The notes below the pieces were generated by a model. That model saw only the letters and a list, made by a program, of their open reading frames with translations. It was not told the DNA's origin and did no database searches. A stretch of 64,000 nt of DNA from JAFAMS01 sp963715815. Lineage in GTDB: Bacteria > Vulcanimicrobiota > Vulcanimicrobiia > Vulcanimicrobiales > Vulcanimicrobiaceae. Location of the stretch: positions 2,542,001 to 2,606,000 of the forward strand of contig OY970278.1 in assembly GCA_963715815.1 (NCBI GenBank), in the 5' to 3' direction. Below, piece after piece: positions 26,473-34,771 of the stretch (position 1 is the stretch's first letter; every line of letters starts with the position of its first letter). Both the position numbers and the translations under genes were made by a program.

Positions 26473-26529
26473 TGGTGCGCGAGACTGGACTTGAACCAGC
26501 ACGCCCTTGCGGGCGCTAGCCCCTCAAGC
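26473..26529 (-). repeat. att site 2: displaced tRNA-Leu 3' half
   Basis: It is identical to the 3' half of the intact tRNA at 52207-52293 up to base 26529, then switches to the att-arm sequence. It marks the junction between the left 1.55 kb unit and the 24 kb accessory block. The arm after it is a diverged form of the arms at att 1 and att 3. Confidence 0.85.
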
Positions 26530-26689
26530 ATGCCGGATGACACTTCAGGAGACACTGAGAGACTAACTGACGAGGAAACGGAGTCTCCGTAAGTCCGCGT
26601 GATTCCGCGGAATTCTCGCAAATGGTTCCCCGAATGGTTCCCCGTTCGGAATGAGTGTATAGCGAATGGGGACCGTCCTTCGAGCTCGT

Positions 26690-27547
26690 CTAATTGCTAT
26701 TGAGTCCGAAGCCCTGTTCACGAGTCTGAAATTTCTGCTTCCAGGCGGACTCCATCTTTCCGAGATCAGAATTGCTACCAGCGACTTCCAGAACGGCCAC
26801 CTGGTAATCAGATCGTTCTCGGCTCTTCAGCTGCACGTTCCCACCGTGGCCGGTTTCTGCATACTCAACCCAACGAGCAAAGAAGCCACCTTCACCGCCA
26901 GCTTGACCGATGTACATTTCCTTTGTCCGAGGGCAAGTGAGAACGTAGATACCTTTCGTGGCTTTGAGGACGCTGATCCAGGTTGGGGGAAGTGACGGAA
27001 CCCGTGATAGCTCAAATGCCAGCTCTTCAAACCCCGGGAAATCTGGATCGCGAAGCTCGCGAAGAATCTCGATGATGGGTTTTTCTTGCCTATCGGCACG
27101 TTGAACATAGGCGAGCGTCGATTTGCCCCAATCGACCGAGATGCGGCCTTCAAAATTGGCGAGAAACGGCAGACGCTCGATCCTATACTCATGATCAGAA
27201 CCGGCCTTCGTAATGCTGCCGTCTAGTGGGCTCGTATAATCTGACATCGAAATCCCTAAGTACGAAGCGCGAAAAAAGCCGGTAAAGAGAGCTTCATAGT
27301 TTGGCCGTCCAACAAATGATGCCCAATACTCGGAGCCGCGCAAGATCTGGTGCTTCTGATTGTTATGTAACGACCCGTATCTATCAAACTCGTCACGGTT
27401 ATCCCGCCACAATTCGTACAGCGTTCGACCTTTAGGCGCTCGCGCGTCTTGATGACGCAGAAAGCGAACATTCCGAAGGTCGAAACCTCCCTTGCGAATC
27501 AAGTCGTTAAATGAAAGGGCCGGCGCAAATGGGCTAGCGTCAGTCAT
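26690..27547 (-). CDS. GIY-YIG nuclease-domain protein
   Basis: 285 residues. The N-terminal 190 residues are an unrecognised domain (LYELWRDNRDEFDRYGSLHN). The C-terminal 95 residues carry a GIY-YIG fold: KGIYVLTCPRTKEMYIGQAG with both motifs, an arginine in FFARWVEY and the metal-binding glutamate in ESAWKQKF. Such domains cut DNA. It is the first gene inside att 2, which suits a defence or mobile-element role. The third base downstream is 160 bases from the att site with nothing else recognised. Confidence 0.75.
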   Translation of the reverse strand: MTDASPFAPALSFNDLIRKGGFDLRNVRFLRHQDARAPKGRTLYELWRDNRDEFDRYGSLHNNQKHQILRGSEYWASFVGRPNYEALFTGFFRASYLGISMSDYTSPLDGSITKAGSDHEYRIERLPFLANFEGRISVDWGKSTLAYVQRADRQEKPIIEILRELRDPDFPGFEELAFELSRVPSLPPTWISVLKATKGIYVLTCPRTKEMYIGQAGGEGGFFARWVEYAETGHGGNVQLKSRERSDYQVAVLEVAGSNSDLGKMESAWKQKFQTREQGFGLNSN

Positions 27548-27664
27548 CTTGCTGATCTTCGAGTCCCAAAGCCAACTCCTTGGTGATGAGTCTTAGTGGC
27601 AAAGCAGGGCTAGGGAATGCGCTGAAATTCGCAGCTCCAGCGAGAATCTCCGAGCCTTCGTCGG

Positions 27665-28387
27665 TTATTGAATGAGCGTCGCGGCTTGCACGATCCTCAG
27701 CAAATGTGCGGCTAGTAACATCACTTCAAGTGCGTAATCAGCACTATCAATGTGCGGAAGCTCGTGAACCGCCCGATCACGATATAGACCAAACGCACCA
27801 AGGAAGAGATGCTCTTCATCGGAGAGATCCCCCTTGCGGTCTTCACGCTGCAATGCCGTATCTTCAACTCGCGCGAAGAACTTCTTTGCTAAGCGATTGC
27901 CGAAATCGGATGAGGGAAGGTCGGCCTTTTGGCGCATAGCGACCTCGACAACCTTGAACGCATGGGCGACGGCTATGTCGTAGTCGCCTTTGACGACCGC
28001 TCCCCATGCTTTTTCCCGGACTTCGACTGGAAGCAAGTCGTATGCGGTTGCTCGTATTGCGCGAAATGCTCGGACATCGTCGTGAGACTTGAGCGCACTT
28101 CCTCGCCTACTAAGAACAATGAAGGGACTATTTAAAGTATCCGGGCGCGTGATGAGCAAGGCAGCTGACATAGTCCAAGCTATCGCCTCCATCGCAATAT
28201 CTTTCTGTTCCGTCGTTCCCCCGTACAGCTCTGCTATAGCCTCAGAGAGACCTCTGGGAGTTCGGTGAATCACCTGTCTCTCGTCCTGAAGCGCGCGCAC
28301 AATCTCGATTCCGAGATCTTCCGGCTCGAGAAGAGCAACCTCGTCCCAGGTCGGATACTTCGTCTTCAGATCTTGCAGTGAGCTCAT
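27665..28387 (-). CDS. TIGR02391 (Ymh) family protein
   Basis: 240 residues. The C-terminal half has HAFKVVEVAMRQKADLPSSD and HLFLGAFGLYRDRAVHELPH, the pattern of the Ymh/TIGR02391 family. That family recurs beside restriction or abortive-infection genes and resembles a HEPN-type all-helical fold. The N-terminal half is helical and unrecognised. It precedes the GIY-YIG gene on the same strand by 117 bases, and the two may act together. The function is inferred from family context only. Confidence 0.6.
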   Translation of the reverse strand: MSSLQDLKTKYPTWDEVALLEPEDLGIEIVRALQDERQVIHRTPRGLSEAIAELYGGTTEQKDIAMEAIAWTMSAALLITRPDTLNSPFIVLSRRGSALKSHDDVRAFRAIRATAYDLLPVEVREKAWGAVVKGDYDIAVAHAFKVVEVAMRQKADLPSSDFGNRLAKKFFARVEDTALQREDRKGDLSDEEHLFLGAFGLYRDRAVHELPHIDSADYALEVMLLAAHLLRIVQAATLIQ

Positions 28388-28398
28388 CGATCACGTTC

Positions 28399-28683
28399 TC
28401 AATTCTCATGCCGCATCGCCCTAGACATTCGTGACCCGGCCTCTTGCATCACGAATTCCGCCGCGCGGGCGCCTGGAAGATCAACGCTGTCCGCGCCCAG
28501 CAGTTCTGCGACTCGCCGGCGAACTATATTGTCAGAACTGTCTAGCTCGGCGTTAGCGGTGCGACCAAGGTTTTCGCGCGAAACGAACCCGAGCTTTGGG
28601 CTGGGAGAATCGGCACGCGACGTTCCCGCCGCCGTGCTGGCGGTGGCAAACACCACAATTGCCATGATGAGCAGCCTAGGCAT
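28399..28683 (-). CDS. small secreted hypothetical protein, 94 aa
   Basis: Start chosen at ATG 28683, which gives a clean signal peptide (LLIMAIVVFATASTAAG); a longer frame to 28746 would run into a TGTCGACA site. The mature 70 residues are charged and helical (RRRVAELLGADSVDLPGARA). It is 11 bases ahead of the Ymh gene. No homologue is recognised. Confidence 0.55.
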   Translation of the reverse strand: MPRLLIMAIVVFATASTAAGTSRADSPSPKLGFVSRENLGRTANAELDSSDNIVRRRVAELLGADSVDLPGARAAEFVMQEAGSRMSRAMRHEN

Positions 28684-28735
28684 CACAGGCGTGAAGCCGT
28701 TCCTTTTTGACCTCCGTATTCCTGATGCCGTAACG

Positions 28736-28747
28736 AGTGTCGACACT
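28736..28747. promoter_or_regulatory. TGTCGACA palindrome 1
   Basis: A perfect 12-base palindrome, AGTGTCGACACT, in the divergent space between the small secreted gene (54 bases away) and the TonB-like gene (76 bases away). One of nine such sites in the island. Confidence 0.5.
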
Positions 28748-28821
28748 GCTTACGAAACGCCGGGTTTGGAAACTGACAATATAACGCCGCGTTTCTGAGT
28801 CTTCTATAAGGTTCAGGCGCT

Positions 28822-29571
28822 ATGCTGGTGGGAGAGGGCGATCTCTTGCCACCGAATACAGCTTCGAAGCATTCGCCGAACACCGTCGATAGGGTGCTCG
28901 CGTATTCGAAGCGCTTTTTATTTTACGGCTTCGCCATTTCGCTGCTCGTACACGGAACTCTCGGACCGCTCGTCGACTGGAAGCCTCAAGCGCTCGGAAC
29001 GCCTGAACCTCTGGAATCCGTGAGTATTACGACCGTGCCGCGCACGCCGGAGCCGACTCCGGTCCCCACCCAGATCGCGACGCCATCACCGGCGAGACCG
29101 CGGCCACGCAAGATTGCGCAATTCCTTCCCCACCTACCGAAGACGTCAGCGGAAAGGGCCGATAGCGAGTCCGGGCAGAGTTACTCAAATACCGTTGGGT
29201 CGCCCGAGGGGATCCCGCAGGCCAACGCCGACACTGGTCCGCCGGCAGTTCTCACGCCCACACTCGCGCCAACGCCGATGAAACCCGCGTGTGCTGTGCC
29301 TAAGGCCCCGGCGGCGACAACTTATAAAGTTACACCCGAAATGCCCGAGATCGCGCGTCAAGCGGGTGCAAGCGGCACGACGCAGATTCTGGTTAACTTG
29401 GACGATAGCGGTCGCGTCGTTTCTGCATCCATCTACACCTCTACGCGAAACAGCGCGCTCGACAACGCCGCGCTTCAAGCCGCCGAGCAGTCGAGGTACT
29501 CGCCCGCGATCGACAACTGTGCGAAAACTGCAGGAAGCTATCTCTATATCGTCACGTTCGAGAACCAATAG
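28822..29571 (+). CDS. TonB-like protein with TonB C-terminal domain
   Basis: 249 residues. One transmembrane helix near residues 30-50 (FLFYGFAISLLVHGTLGPLV) is followed by a proline-rich linker (TPEPTPVPTQIATPSPARPR) and a C-terminal TonB domain (TYKVTPEMPEIARQAGASGT, ILVNLDDSGRVVSASIYTST). This is the layout of energy transducers that couple the inner membrane to outer-membrane receptors. No ExbB/ExbD or receptor genes are near. Confidence 0.82.
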   Translation: MLVGEGDLLPPNTASKHSPNTVDRVLAYSKRFLFYGFAISLLVHGTLGPLVDWKPQALGTPEPLESVSITTVPRTPEPTPVPTQIATPSPARPRPRKIAQFLPHLPKTSAERADSESGQSYSNTVGSPEGIPQANADTGPPAVLTPTLAPTPMKPACAVPKAPAATTYKVTPEMPEIARQAGASGTTQILVNLDDSGRVVSASIYTSTRNSALDNAALQAAEQSRYSPAIDNCAKTAGSYLYIVTFENQ

Positions 29572-29652
29572 GCGCCTTACGGCGATAGGGGCTGCGATTG
29601 GCATCGTCAACTTTCGTCGGCAATAAAAAGCTAAGTTTCGCTAACGCCGAAC

Positions 29653-29660
29653 TGTCGACA
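29653..29660. promoter_or_regulatory. TGTCGACA palindrome 2
   Basis: Lies between the TonB-like stop and the next start, 82 bases ahead of ATG 29743. Confidence 0.45.
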
Positions 29661-29742
29661 CCTTACTTCGCTTCCTGGCGGTCGAGACCGACCCTGGACG
29701 AAAAACTCACGCCGTGATAAATCAGTATCAGGCGGTGTCACG

Positions 29743-30525
29743 ATGCGCTTTCCTTTCTCGCTGTTTTTCGTTTTCTATATTCCAATTGTTCTGATCGCTC
29801 CTGACGTCATTTTCCGATCGGCGATCTCGCCACAGTTATGGTGGCTGAGTTATCTGTTCGGCGAGCTTCTGCTGCTCGGGGCGCCCATCGCAGTTGCCCT
29901 ATGGCTTTGGGGTCGAAGAGATCCGGGAAACACCGATCAGGCGTACACGTGGCGCGTCCTATTTCTCACCGGCCTAGTATTAGCTCCCATCTTTTGGTTC
30001 GTTGTTGTGCCGCTCGGATTCAAGTCATTTGAAGGAGAGACGACTGCGCTAGCCATCGCGGTTGCCGCATTTCTGATTTCGGCCTACGCTTACTATGCCT
30101 GGCTTTGGCTCCGACGCTGGCGTAACCCCAACATGCTGCCACGTCAGATGGTAATTTCTAGGGAGGTGATGGCGGTTATGCGCGAGGCGGTGATCTATGC
30201 GTTCGCCGCCGAGAGTGAGTTCGTTGAACTGTCACACCTGCGCTTAGCACTTCTCAATGACGAGACGACTGCGCGACGGTTCGCACTCGATCATTTAATG
30301 GCCGCTGTTTCGCCCGACGGGCCACTCAATCACCCGCACCATCCGCAACCGGAGGATCCATACTTTCCGGTCTATCGTTCCCTCTATATTCTTACGCCCG
30401 ACGGGAAACGCGGCAAGTGGCTTGATCGAAATTCGTACGATGTCTTCCTAGAAGGCGCGAAACGGCCTTTGGCCGGCGCGTATTTGCCAAAGCATCTCGC
30501 TGAGGCGTACCGTTCTTTCCGCTAA
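29743..30525 (+). CDS. membrane protein with Clp-N-like cytoplasmic segment
   Basis: 260 residues. Four hydrophobic helices occupy the first 125 residues. The cytoplasmic part contains REAVIYAFAAESEFVELSHL and RLALLNDETTARR, which resembles the Clp N-terminal repeat (A..A..E....V...HL.LALL). The tail is proline- and histidine-rich. No ATPase is attached. The function is unknown; the Clp-N likeness is weak to moderate. Confidence 0.6.
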   Translation: MRFPFSLFFVFYIPIVLIAPDVIFRSAISPQLWWLSYLFGELLLLGAPIAVALWLWGRRDPGNTDQAYTWRVLFLTGLVLAPIFWFVVVPLGFKSFEGETTALAIAVAAFLISAYAYYAWLWLRRWRNPNMLPRQMVISREVMAVMREAVIYAFAAESEFVELSHLRLALLNDETTARRFALDHLMAAVSPDGPLNHPHHPQPEDPYFPVYRSLYILTPDGKRGKWLDRNSYDVFLEGAKRPLAGAYLPKHLAEAYRSFR

Positions 30526-30601
30526 CGCCGGAGCGAGGCCGAATCGCGGCACGATACCGTAGAGGAAATTAAAGATCACAGCATACAGACACTGAGAGAC
30601 A

Positions 30602-30973
30602 ATGGCTTACGTTAACATCGACGGCACGACGCTCAGCATAAAGTTGGAGTGGATCGATAGACTCCTGGCTTTTCAAGGTTCGCTTCGTATGCCGCTTTCG
30701 CACGTCACGAACGCATATGCGAGTTCCGTTGAGGACCTGGAGTTAGGCGAGAAACTGAAGGGCGTCGGTCCCGGATTTCTCGCGACTGTCGGAATATTTG
30801 GGAGTCCGAAGGGTCTCGTTTTCTGCGATCTCGACAACTTCAATGAATGTCTGGTTATCGAAACGCTGGGAGAACGGTTTCCCGTCATCGCTGTATCGCC
30901 CGAAAACGGGAATCCAAATGAGCTCGCCCACAAAATTATGCGCGCCATACCCGACGGCGGCCCGGAAACATAG
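30602..30973 (+). CDS. bacterial PH-like domain protein
   Basis: 123 residues. The sequence follows the bacterial PH pattern: a start strand VNIDGTTLSIKLEWIDRLLA, then RMPLSHVTNAYASS and GVGPGFLATVGIFG, and a C-terminal helix NELAHKIMRAI. No signal or membrane segment. The role is unknown. Confidence 0.6.
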   Translation: MAYVNIDGTTLSIKLEWIDRLLAFQGSLRMPLSHVTNAYASSVEDLELGEKLKGVGPGFLATVGIFGSPKGLVFCDLDNFNECLVIETLGERFPVIAVSPENGNPNELAHKIMRAIPDGGPET

Positions 30974-31032
30974 CATGCACGTTGCGTCGACGCTCTGCGT
31001 GCATTCCTTTTGGATTCCACAATGGCGAGACT

Positions 31033-31533
31033 CTAGTCGACCAATTTAAAGGCGTCCGGATAGCGTACGCTCCCGCCATCGGGCAAGGCTCCGTCGATGA
31101 ACTCGAGACCTATCCAGTGCTCGCCGGAAAACGGCCCTACGAGTTTTGCAGTCACGCGAGCTTCAAATCCGAAGCAAGAGTAGTACTTAGGATCTCCTAG
31201 GACAATCGCAACTGCCTTGCCCATTTCGCGACAACGGTGCAAGCTAAAGAAGACGAGTCGGCTGCCAATGCCCTCGCGCTGTCTAGTCGGGACTACGGCA
31301 ACTGGAGCAAGCGCGACTGCGGGAAGTACACCAGCCTTTGTTTCAATTAGCAGTTTGCTAAACAGTGCATGCCCCAGGATATTTCCCTCGTTGGCGGCCA
31401 CAACCGATACCACAATCAGACCGTCGGCGCGCAACCGATCGACCAGCCGACCCTCCGCATCTCGCCCAAACGCAGCGCGGTGTACTCGTCGTATGCCGTC
31501 AATATCCGCCGACGCTTCTTCACGAACCATCAT
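31033..31533 (-). CDS. GNAT acetyltransferase (YhbS-like)
   Basis: 166 residues from ATG 31533. The acetyl-CoA loop is visible as VAVVPTRQREGIGSRLVFFS, preceded by the core strand ALAPVAVVP. The C-terminal part KYYSCFGFEARV is typical of YhbS-type GNATs. The start MMVREEASADIDGIRRVHRA fits the family. Substrate unknown. It is the first of three GNAT genes in 1.5 kb. Confidence 0.85.
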   Translation of the reverse strand: MMVREEASADIDGIRRVHRAAFGRDAEGRLVDRLRADGLIVVSVVAANEGNILGHALFSKLLIETKAGVLPAVALAPVAVVPTRQREGIGSRLVFFSLHRCREMGKAVAIVLGDPKYYSCFGFEARVTAKLVGPFSGEHWIGLEFIDGALPDGGSVRYPDAFKLVD

Positions 31534-31543
31534 CCCCCGCGAG

Positions 31544-32050
31544 TCACGTCCTAGGGTCTGAAGAAAGCATTCCGTAGACGCAGAGATTCTGAAAACTGCC
31601 GTCGCCATTGCGGAAGCCATCGCGGTAGGCACCCTCATAAATGAACCCTACGCGTTCGTATAGAGCCCGTGCACGAAGATTTGATTCCACTACTTCCAGC
31701 CAGAACCGGTGCGCCTTTACTGTATTGAAGCACCACTCGATCGCCCAGTGAAGGGCCGCAGTACCAATTCCGCGGCCGGGTGCGGCGATGGCCAGGCGAC
31801 GAAACTCTACAATCCAAGGCAGAGCCGCATCGTATCCAAACAGCATCATGCCGGCGCGTTCGCCGCCCTCGATGACGATGAACGCGAGTCGGTCGGGCTG
31901 ATCAAGGGCTGCAAGCACGGTCGCTCGATCAGTGGGATGTAGGAAGCCCCGCACGTGCGGCGCCTCCTCGACGTTCACAATAAAGTCCACGTCATTATTG
32001 GACGCAGGCCGTACTGCAATCTCTACGGAGGCGCGATTCGTGTTGCGCAT
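31544..32050 (-). CDS. GNAT acetyltransferase (RimJ/RimL type)
   Basis: 168 residues from ATG 32050. IAAPGRGIGTAALHWAIEWC is the acetyl-CoA loop, and VVESNLRARALYERVGFIYE with EGAYRDGF is the RimJ/RimL signature. It is 10 bases ahead of the previous GNAT gene on the same strand. Small molecules or protein N-termini are possible acceptors. Confidence 0.87.
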   Translation of the reverse strand: MRNTNRASVEIAVRPASNNDVDFIVNVEEAPHVRGFLHPTDRATVLAALDQPDRLAFIVIEGGERAGMMLFGYDAALPWIVEFRRLAIAAPGRGIGTAALHWAIEWCFNTVKAHRFWLEVVESNLRARALYERVGFIYEGAYRDGFRNGDGSFQNLCVYGMLSSDPRT

Positions 32051-32061
32051 AAGAGGTTGTT

Positions 32062-32583
32062 GTGGTGGTTGCCTGGCGCTCCTTCTCTCCTGGATCAAAG
32101 TACGCGCCCGATTTGGTTGCGGACGTTACGCTGCTGTTGCGTGAGGCCTATGCCCAGCATCTCGCAAACGACTTACACTTTTCCGCCGCAACGCAGGACG
32201 ATGAAACAACCGACAGGCGGCTCGCGAGTGCAACCGCACTCATCGGTTTTAGCGAGGATGCGGTTGTCGCAACAGGGCTCATTTACGAACAACTCCGGGC
32301 TCGGCCCGAGTTGCCGTCATGGTTTTCACAAGAGGGCGTCAGTGTCGCCGCCCAGTTGGCTGTCTCGCCTCAGCTACAACGTCACGGAATCGGATCCGAG
32401 TTGCTCGAAGTCTTGGAACGCCAAGCAAAGGACTGGGGCAAACTGCACCTTGCGCTCGACACTGCCGAGCCAGCCCTTGATCTCATTTCATTCTATAAGA
32501 AGCGCGGCTACGTGATGAAGGACAACTTCCAGTATTCCGATGTCCCCTTTCGACACGTCATCTTATCGAAGGCGTTGGCCTAA
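32062..32583 (+). CDS. GNAT acetyltransferase
   Basis: 173 residues, GTG start, divergent from the previous gene with 11 bases between. The core is VSVAAQLAVSPQLQRHGIGS (acetyl-CoA loop QRHGIG) followed by LELLEVLERQAKDWG-like helix and DLISFYKKRGYVM. The acceptor is unknown. Confidence 0.83.
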   Translation: MVVAWRSFSPGSKYAPDLVADVTLLLREAYAQHLANDLHFSAATQDDETTDRRLASATALIGFSEDAVVATGLIYEQLRARPELPSWFSQEGVSVAAQLAVSPQLQRHGIGSELLEVLERQAKDWGKLHLALDTAEPALDLISFYKKRGYVMKDNFQYSDVPFRHVILSKALA

Positions 32584-32607
32584 TCGCCGTTGTGAGGGGA
32601 TTCTTCC

Positions 32608-32853
32608 CTACATATCGCGGGTCGGCATCGTATGCGCTCCAAAAATGTTCTCCAGAGGCACATTATACGCGTCCGCGAGTCGCGATAACTCGTCCATCTC
32701 AAGACCTACGCTTGCGCTCTCCGCTTCGGCTAGCCTTGTAGGGTCGATCGAAGCTTCGCGCGCCAGTCGGTGAGGCTTCTGGCCGACGCCAACCGCAGCC
32801 GCGCGAGCTCGTCGGAGATTCGTTTCAGGACTGATTCGGAACTCACTTAGCAC
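32608..32853 (-). CDS. Xre-family helix-turn-helix regulator, 81 aa
   Basis: A single HTH_3 domain: NLRRARAAAVGVGQKPHRLA, REASIDPTRLAEAES and LEMDELSRLADAYNVPLENI. The turn region is a little unusual (VGQKPHRLARE instead of SQEELARR). Its start overlaps the end of the secreted protein upstream by 7 bases. Confidence 0.75.
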   Translation of the reverse strand: MLSEFRISPETNLRRARAAAVGVGQKPHRLAREASIDPTRLAEAESASVGLEMDELSRLADAYNVPLENIFGAHTMPTRDM

Positions 32854-33527
32854 TCATCGGTGATATCAATCGCCACCAATCGCTCGTAGCTAAAGAGGAA
32901 GGTCGTATGCTCGTCGCACGAGGAGTACACCTGAGAATACTTGATAACTCGATAATATGAGAACGTCCGCTGGTGCGAGGCTCGCGCCACGGGACGGAGC
33001 TGGGCCCAACCGTATATTGACTCAATTAATGATGGCCCGTCGCCGAGTTGGATGCCTTTTTGGGTTCTTAGCGTTACAAGCGATCGCATCGCGATTGTCT
33101 TTGGCGGGGCTTTCGCATTCGATGCAATAACGAGCTCATGCCACGAACAGCAACCCTCGTCGTAGTAAGCGATGCGGTGCACAGGATCGTACACGGCATG
33201 GCCCTGCGGCGGGCCCGCGGAGCCGTACACGAAGTGCGTTCCTCGATAAACGCCGCGCATGCCCAAAAATGTCAGCGGACCAGAGCCCGCAGGGTCGATG
33301 ATGTGGTCACGGACCGTCGTCCTCATAGCTAGCGTTGGCGCGATCCAGGCGTTCGGTACCCGAGGTAACCACTTCCCTATTGCTTCGCTACAGGCACTGC
33401 CGAAGTAGCGGCTGCACATCGCATCCGACTTTCCGGCGGGAGCGCTTGCAGTCGTAAGTGCGCCGACCAGCGCGAGGATGCCGAAACAAGCGGCCTTCCT
33501 CACTCGGATGCCCGATGATAACGGCAT
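32847..33527 (-). CDS. hypothetical secreted protein, 226 aa
   Basis: Start set at ATG 33527, which gives a signal peptide (KAACFGILALVGALTTASAP). Not recognised. Cysteines occur in pairs (MCSRYFGSACSEA, YYDEGCCSWHEL), suggesting disulfides in the periplasm. Its end overlaps the Xre gene, so the two are coupled. Confidence 0.6.
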   Translation of the reverse strand: MPLSSGIRVRKAACFGILALVGALTTASAPAGKSDAMCSRYFGSACSEAIGKWLPRVPNAWIAPTLAMRTTVRDHIIDPAGSGPLTFLGMRGVYRGTHFVYGSAGPPQGHAVYDPVHRIAYYDEGCCSWHELVIASNAKAPPKTIAMRSLVTLRTQKGIQLGDGPSLIESIYGWAQLRPVARASHQRTFSYYRVIKYSQVYSSCDEHTTFLFSYERLVAIDITDEC

Positions 33528-33597
33528 ATGAGTTCGTTGCTGGAACCGATGGCTAGCACCTACGACATTTCCACGAGGTTGGGCTTGACGTCGACGC

Positions 33598-34434
33598 TCA
33601 CGACTGTTGCGAGCCAAAGGCATATGTTAACGCTTCGAATTCTGGCTCGGAGCCGAGGCGACGATAGAGCGCGTTTGAAGTCGGGTTTGCAAGATCCGCA
33701 TACAAGATGCAACGGTTATTTTGCGAGAGGATCTGCCGGGACAAACTCGCGACGCAAGCACCGGCGTAACCGAGATTGCGACTCATCGCCGGCGTATAGA
33801 CCGCTTGCACGACCACGATGCCGGCCGCGGGCGCCGAAGCCACGCACATTGAGACCGGAACGTCACTTTCCCAGAGCCAAATTTTCTCTTCTCTGAGTAG
33901 GCGCTCAACGGTCCGAGCAACGTCTCGTATCTCCTCGCCCACTTCTGACGAGAAGTTCGTTGCCCACGCGGTCGCGAGAGCGTGATCGTCGGCCGTTGCA
34001 GGGCGAAAGTGCCCTTCGGGCTGTCGAGGTTCGCGAACTCGGCGAACTTCATACAAGCGACTGCTTCGCGTTACCACAACGGGCAATTTTGTTACTTCGG
34101 CCCACTCAGCCGCAAACACGGCCGCACTGCCCGCATCACCTAAGACACCGGGAAGCGCAATGCCGGAACTGTGTATTTCCTGAACGATCATTCGGGCGAC
34201 TCGCCGATTCATTTTCGTGATCAATGCGGAACTGTTCAACGGCGACTGCAAGGCGAGGCTGATCACCCCACCGCTATCCTGCGCAATCCAGCACCGCACT
34301 GGTTCCGGGCGGCCCAACCGCGCGTGAAGCAACGTGATGAGCACCGCGTTGAGAACTAACCTCGATTCAAGGAAGCCTCGAACGAGCTCGTTCACGCGGA
34401 GCCAATCGCTCGTGAACTCAATTTGGATGGTCAT
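33598..34434 (-). CDS. GNAT-family acetyltransferase, two-domain
   Basis: 278 residues. The C-terminal half has the FR47/GNAT pattern: VVVQAVYTPAMSRNLGYAGA with the acetyl-CoA loop in place, LYADLANPTSNALYRRLGSE and a final strand. The N-terminal half is a degenerate GNAT-like domain (CWIAQDSGGVISLALQSPL). Its ATG overlaps the stop of the upstream ABM-like gene (ATGA). Confidence 0.78.
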   Translation of the reverse strand: MTIQIEFTSDWLRVNELVRGFLESRLVLNAVLITLLHARLGRPEPVRCWIAQDSGGVISLALQSPLNSSALITKMNRRVARMIVQEIHSSGIALPGVLGDAGSAAVFAAEWAEVTKLPVVVTRSSRLYEVRRVREPRQPEGHFRPATADDHALATAWATNFSSEVGEEIRDVARTVERLLREEKIWLWESDVPVSMCVASAPAAGIVVVQAVYTPAMSRNLGYAGACVASLSRQILSQNNRCILYADLANPTSNALYRRLGSEPEFEALTYAFGSQQS

Positions 34435-34739
34435 CAGCGGTCACCAGACCATAGATCATCAACGCTATGCATCGTAAAAGTCGGAAGCTTCTCGGCAAGA
34501 CTCTCCCAAAACGCGACCGCGTCGGCCTCATCATCTGGGAGCGGAGGCCCTGTGGCCTCCCAGGCCTCCTTCGACGGCCAAAGCGCGATGGCACAGTACG
34601 TGCCATCGCCCTCTCGATGCAGTCGGGATCCGTAGGATCCGCGCACCGCCTGAATTTTTATTGTTCGCACATGCCAGGTTCGAAGAAAATCTTGCTCTCG
34701 TTCGGACTTGACTTTCCAGCGATATATTACGGTAAACAT
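34434..34739 (-). CDS. antibiotic-biosynthesis-monooxygenase-like (ABM) dimeric alpha-beta barrel protein
   Basis: 101 residues. FTVIYRWKVKSEREQDFLRT and W are typical ABM starts, followed by GSYGSRLHREGDGTYCAIAL and WPSKEAWEA. These small dimeric barrels act as monooxygenases or heme-degrading enzymes, but many are of unknown role. It overlaps the downstream GNAT gene. Confidence 0.72.
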   Translation of the reverse strand: MFTVIYRWKVKSEREQDFLRTWHVRTIKIQAVRGSYGSRLHREGDGTYCAIALWPSKEAWEATGPPLPDDEADAVAFWESLAEKLPTFTMHSVDDLWSGDR

Positions 34740-34771
34740 TCAGCCTCTCCGATTGACGAATCTCGACGAGT

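Larger units (their letters stand above)
24976..26529. repeat. 1.55 kb direct repeat, left copy (TA cassette with att ends)
   Basis: It matches 50709-52263 base for base, with only a few differences seen: one inserted C in the att arm, and substitutions equivalent to 25452 and 25843. The unit begins exactly at the CCA end of a tRNA 3' half and ends in the anticodon region of another. It carries the DUF3018 antitoxin, MazF-like toxin and a secreted protein. Near-identity implies a recent copy event. Confidence 0.92.

Noticed and set aside
27548..27664. Short coding-like frame on the minus strand (about 50 residues, with AFPSPALPLRLITKELALGL)
   Set aside because: It has no usable start codon after the upstream stop. 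It may be the tail of a lost gene, but cannot be supported as a gene.
30578..30600. GACACTGAGAGAC before the gene at 30602, also present in the att arm
   Set aside because: Only 13 bases match and nothing around it resembles a tRNA half or arm repeats; chance or a tiny remnant.
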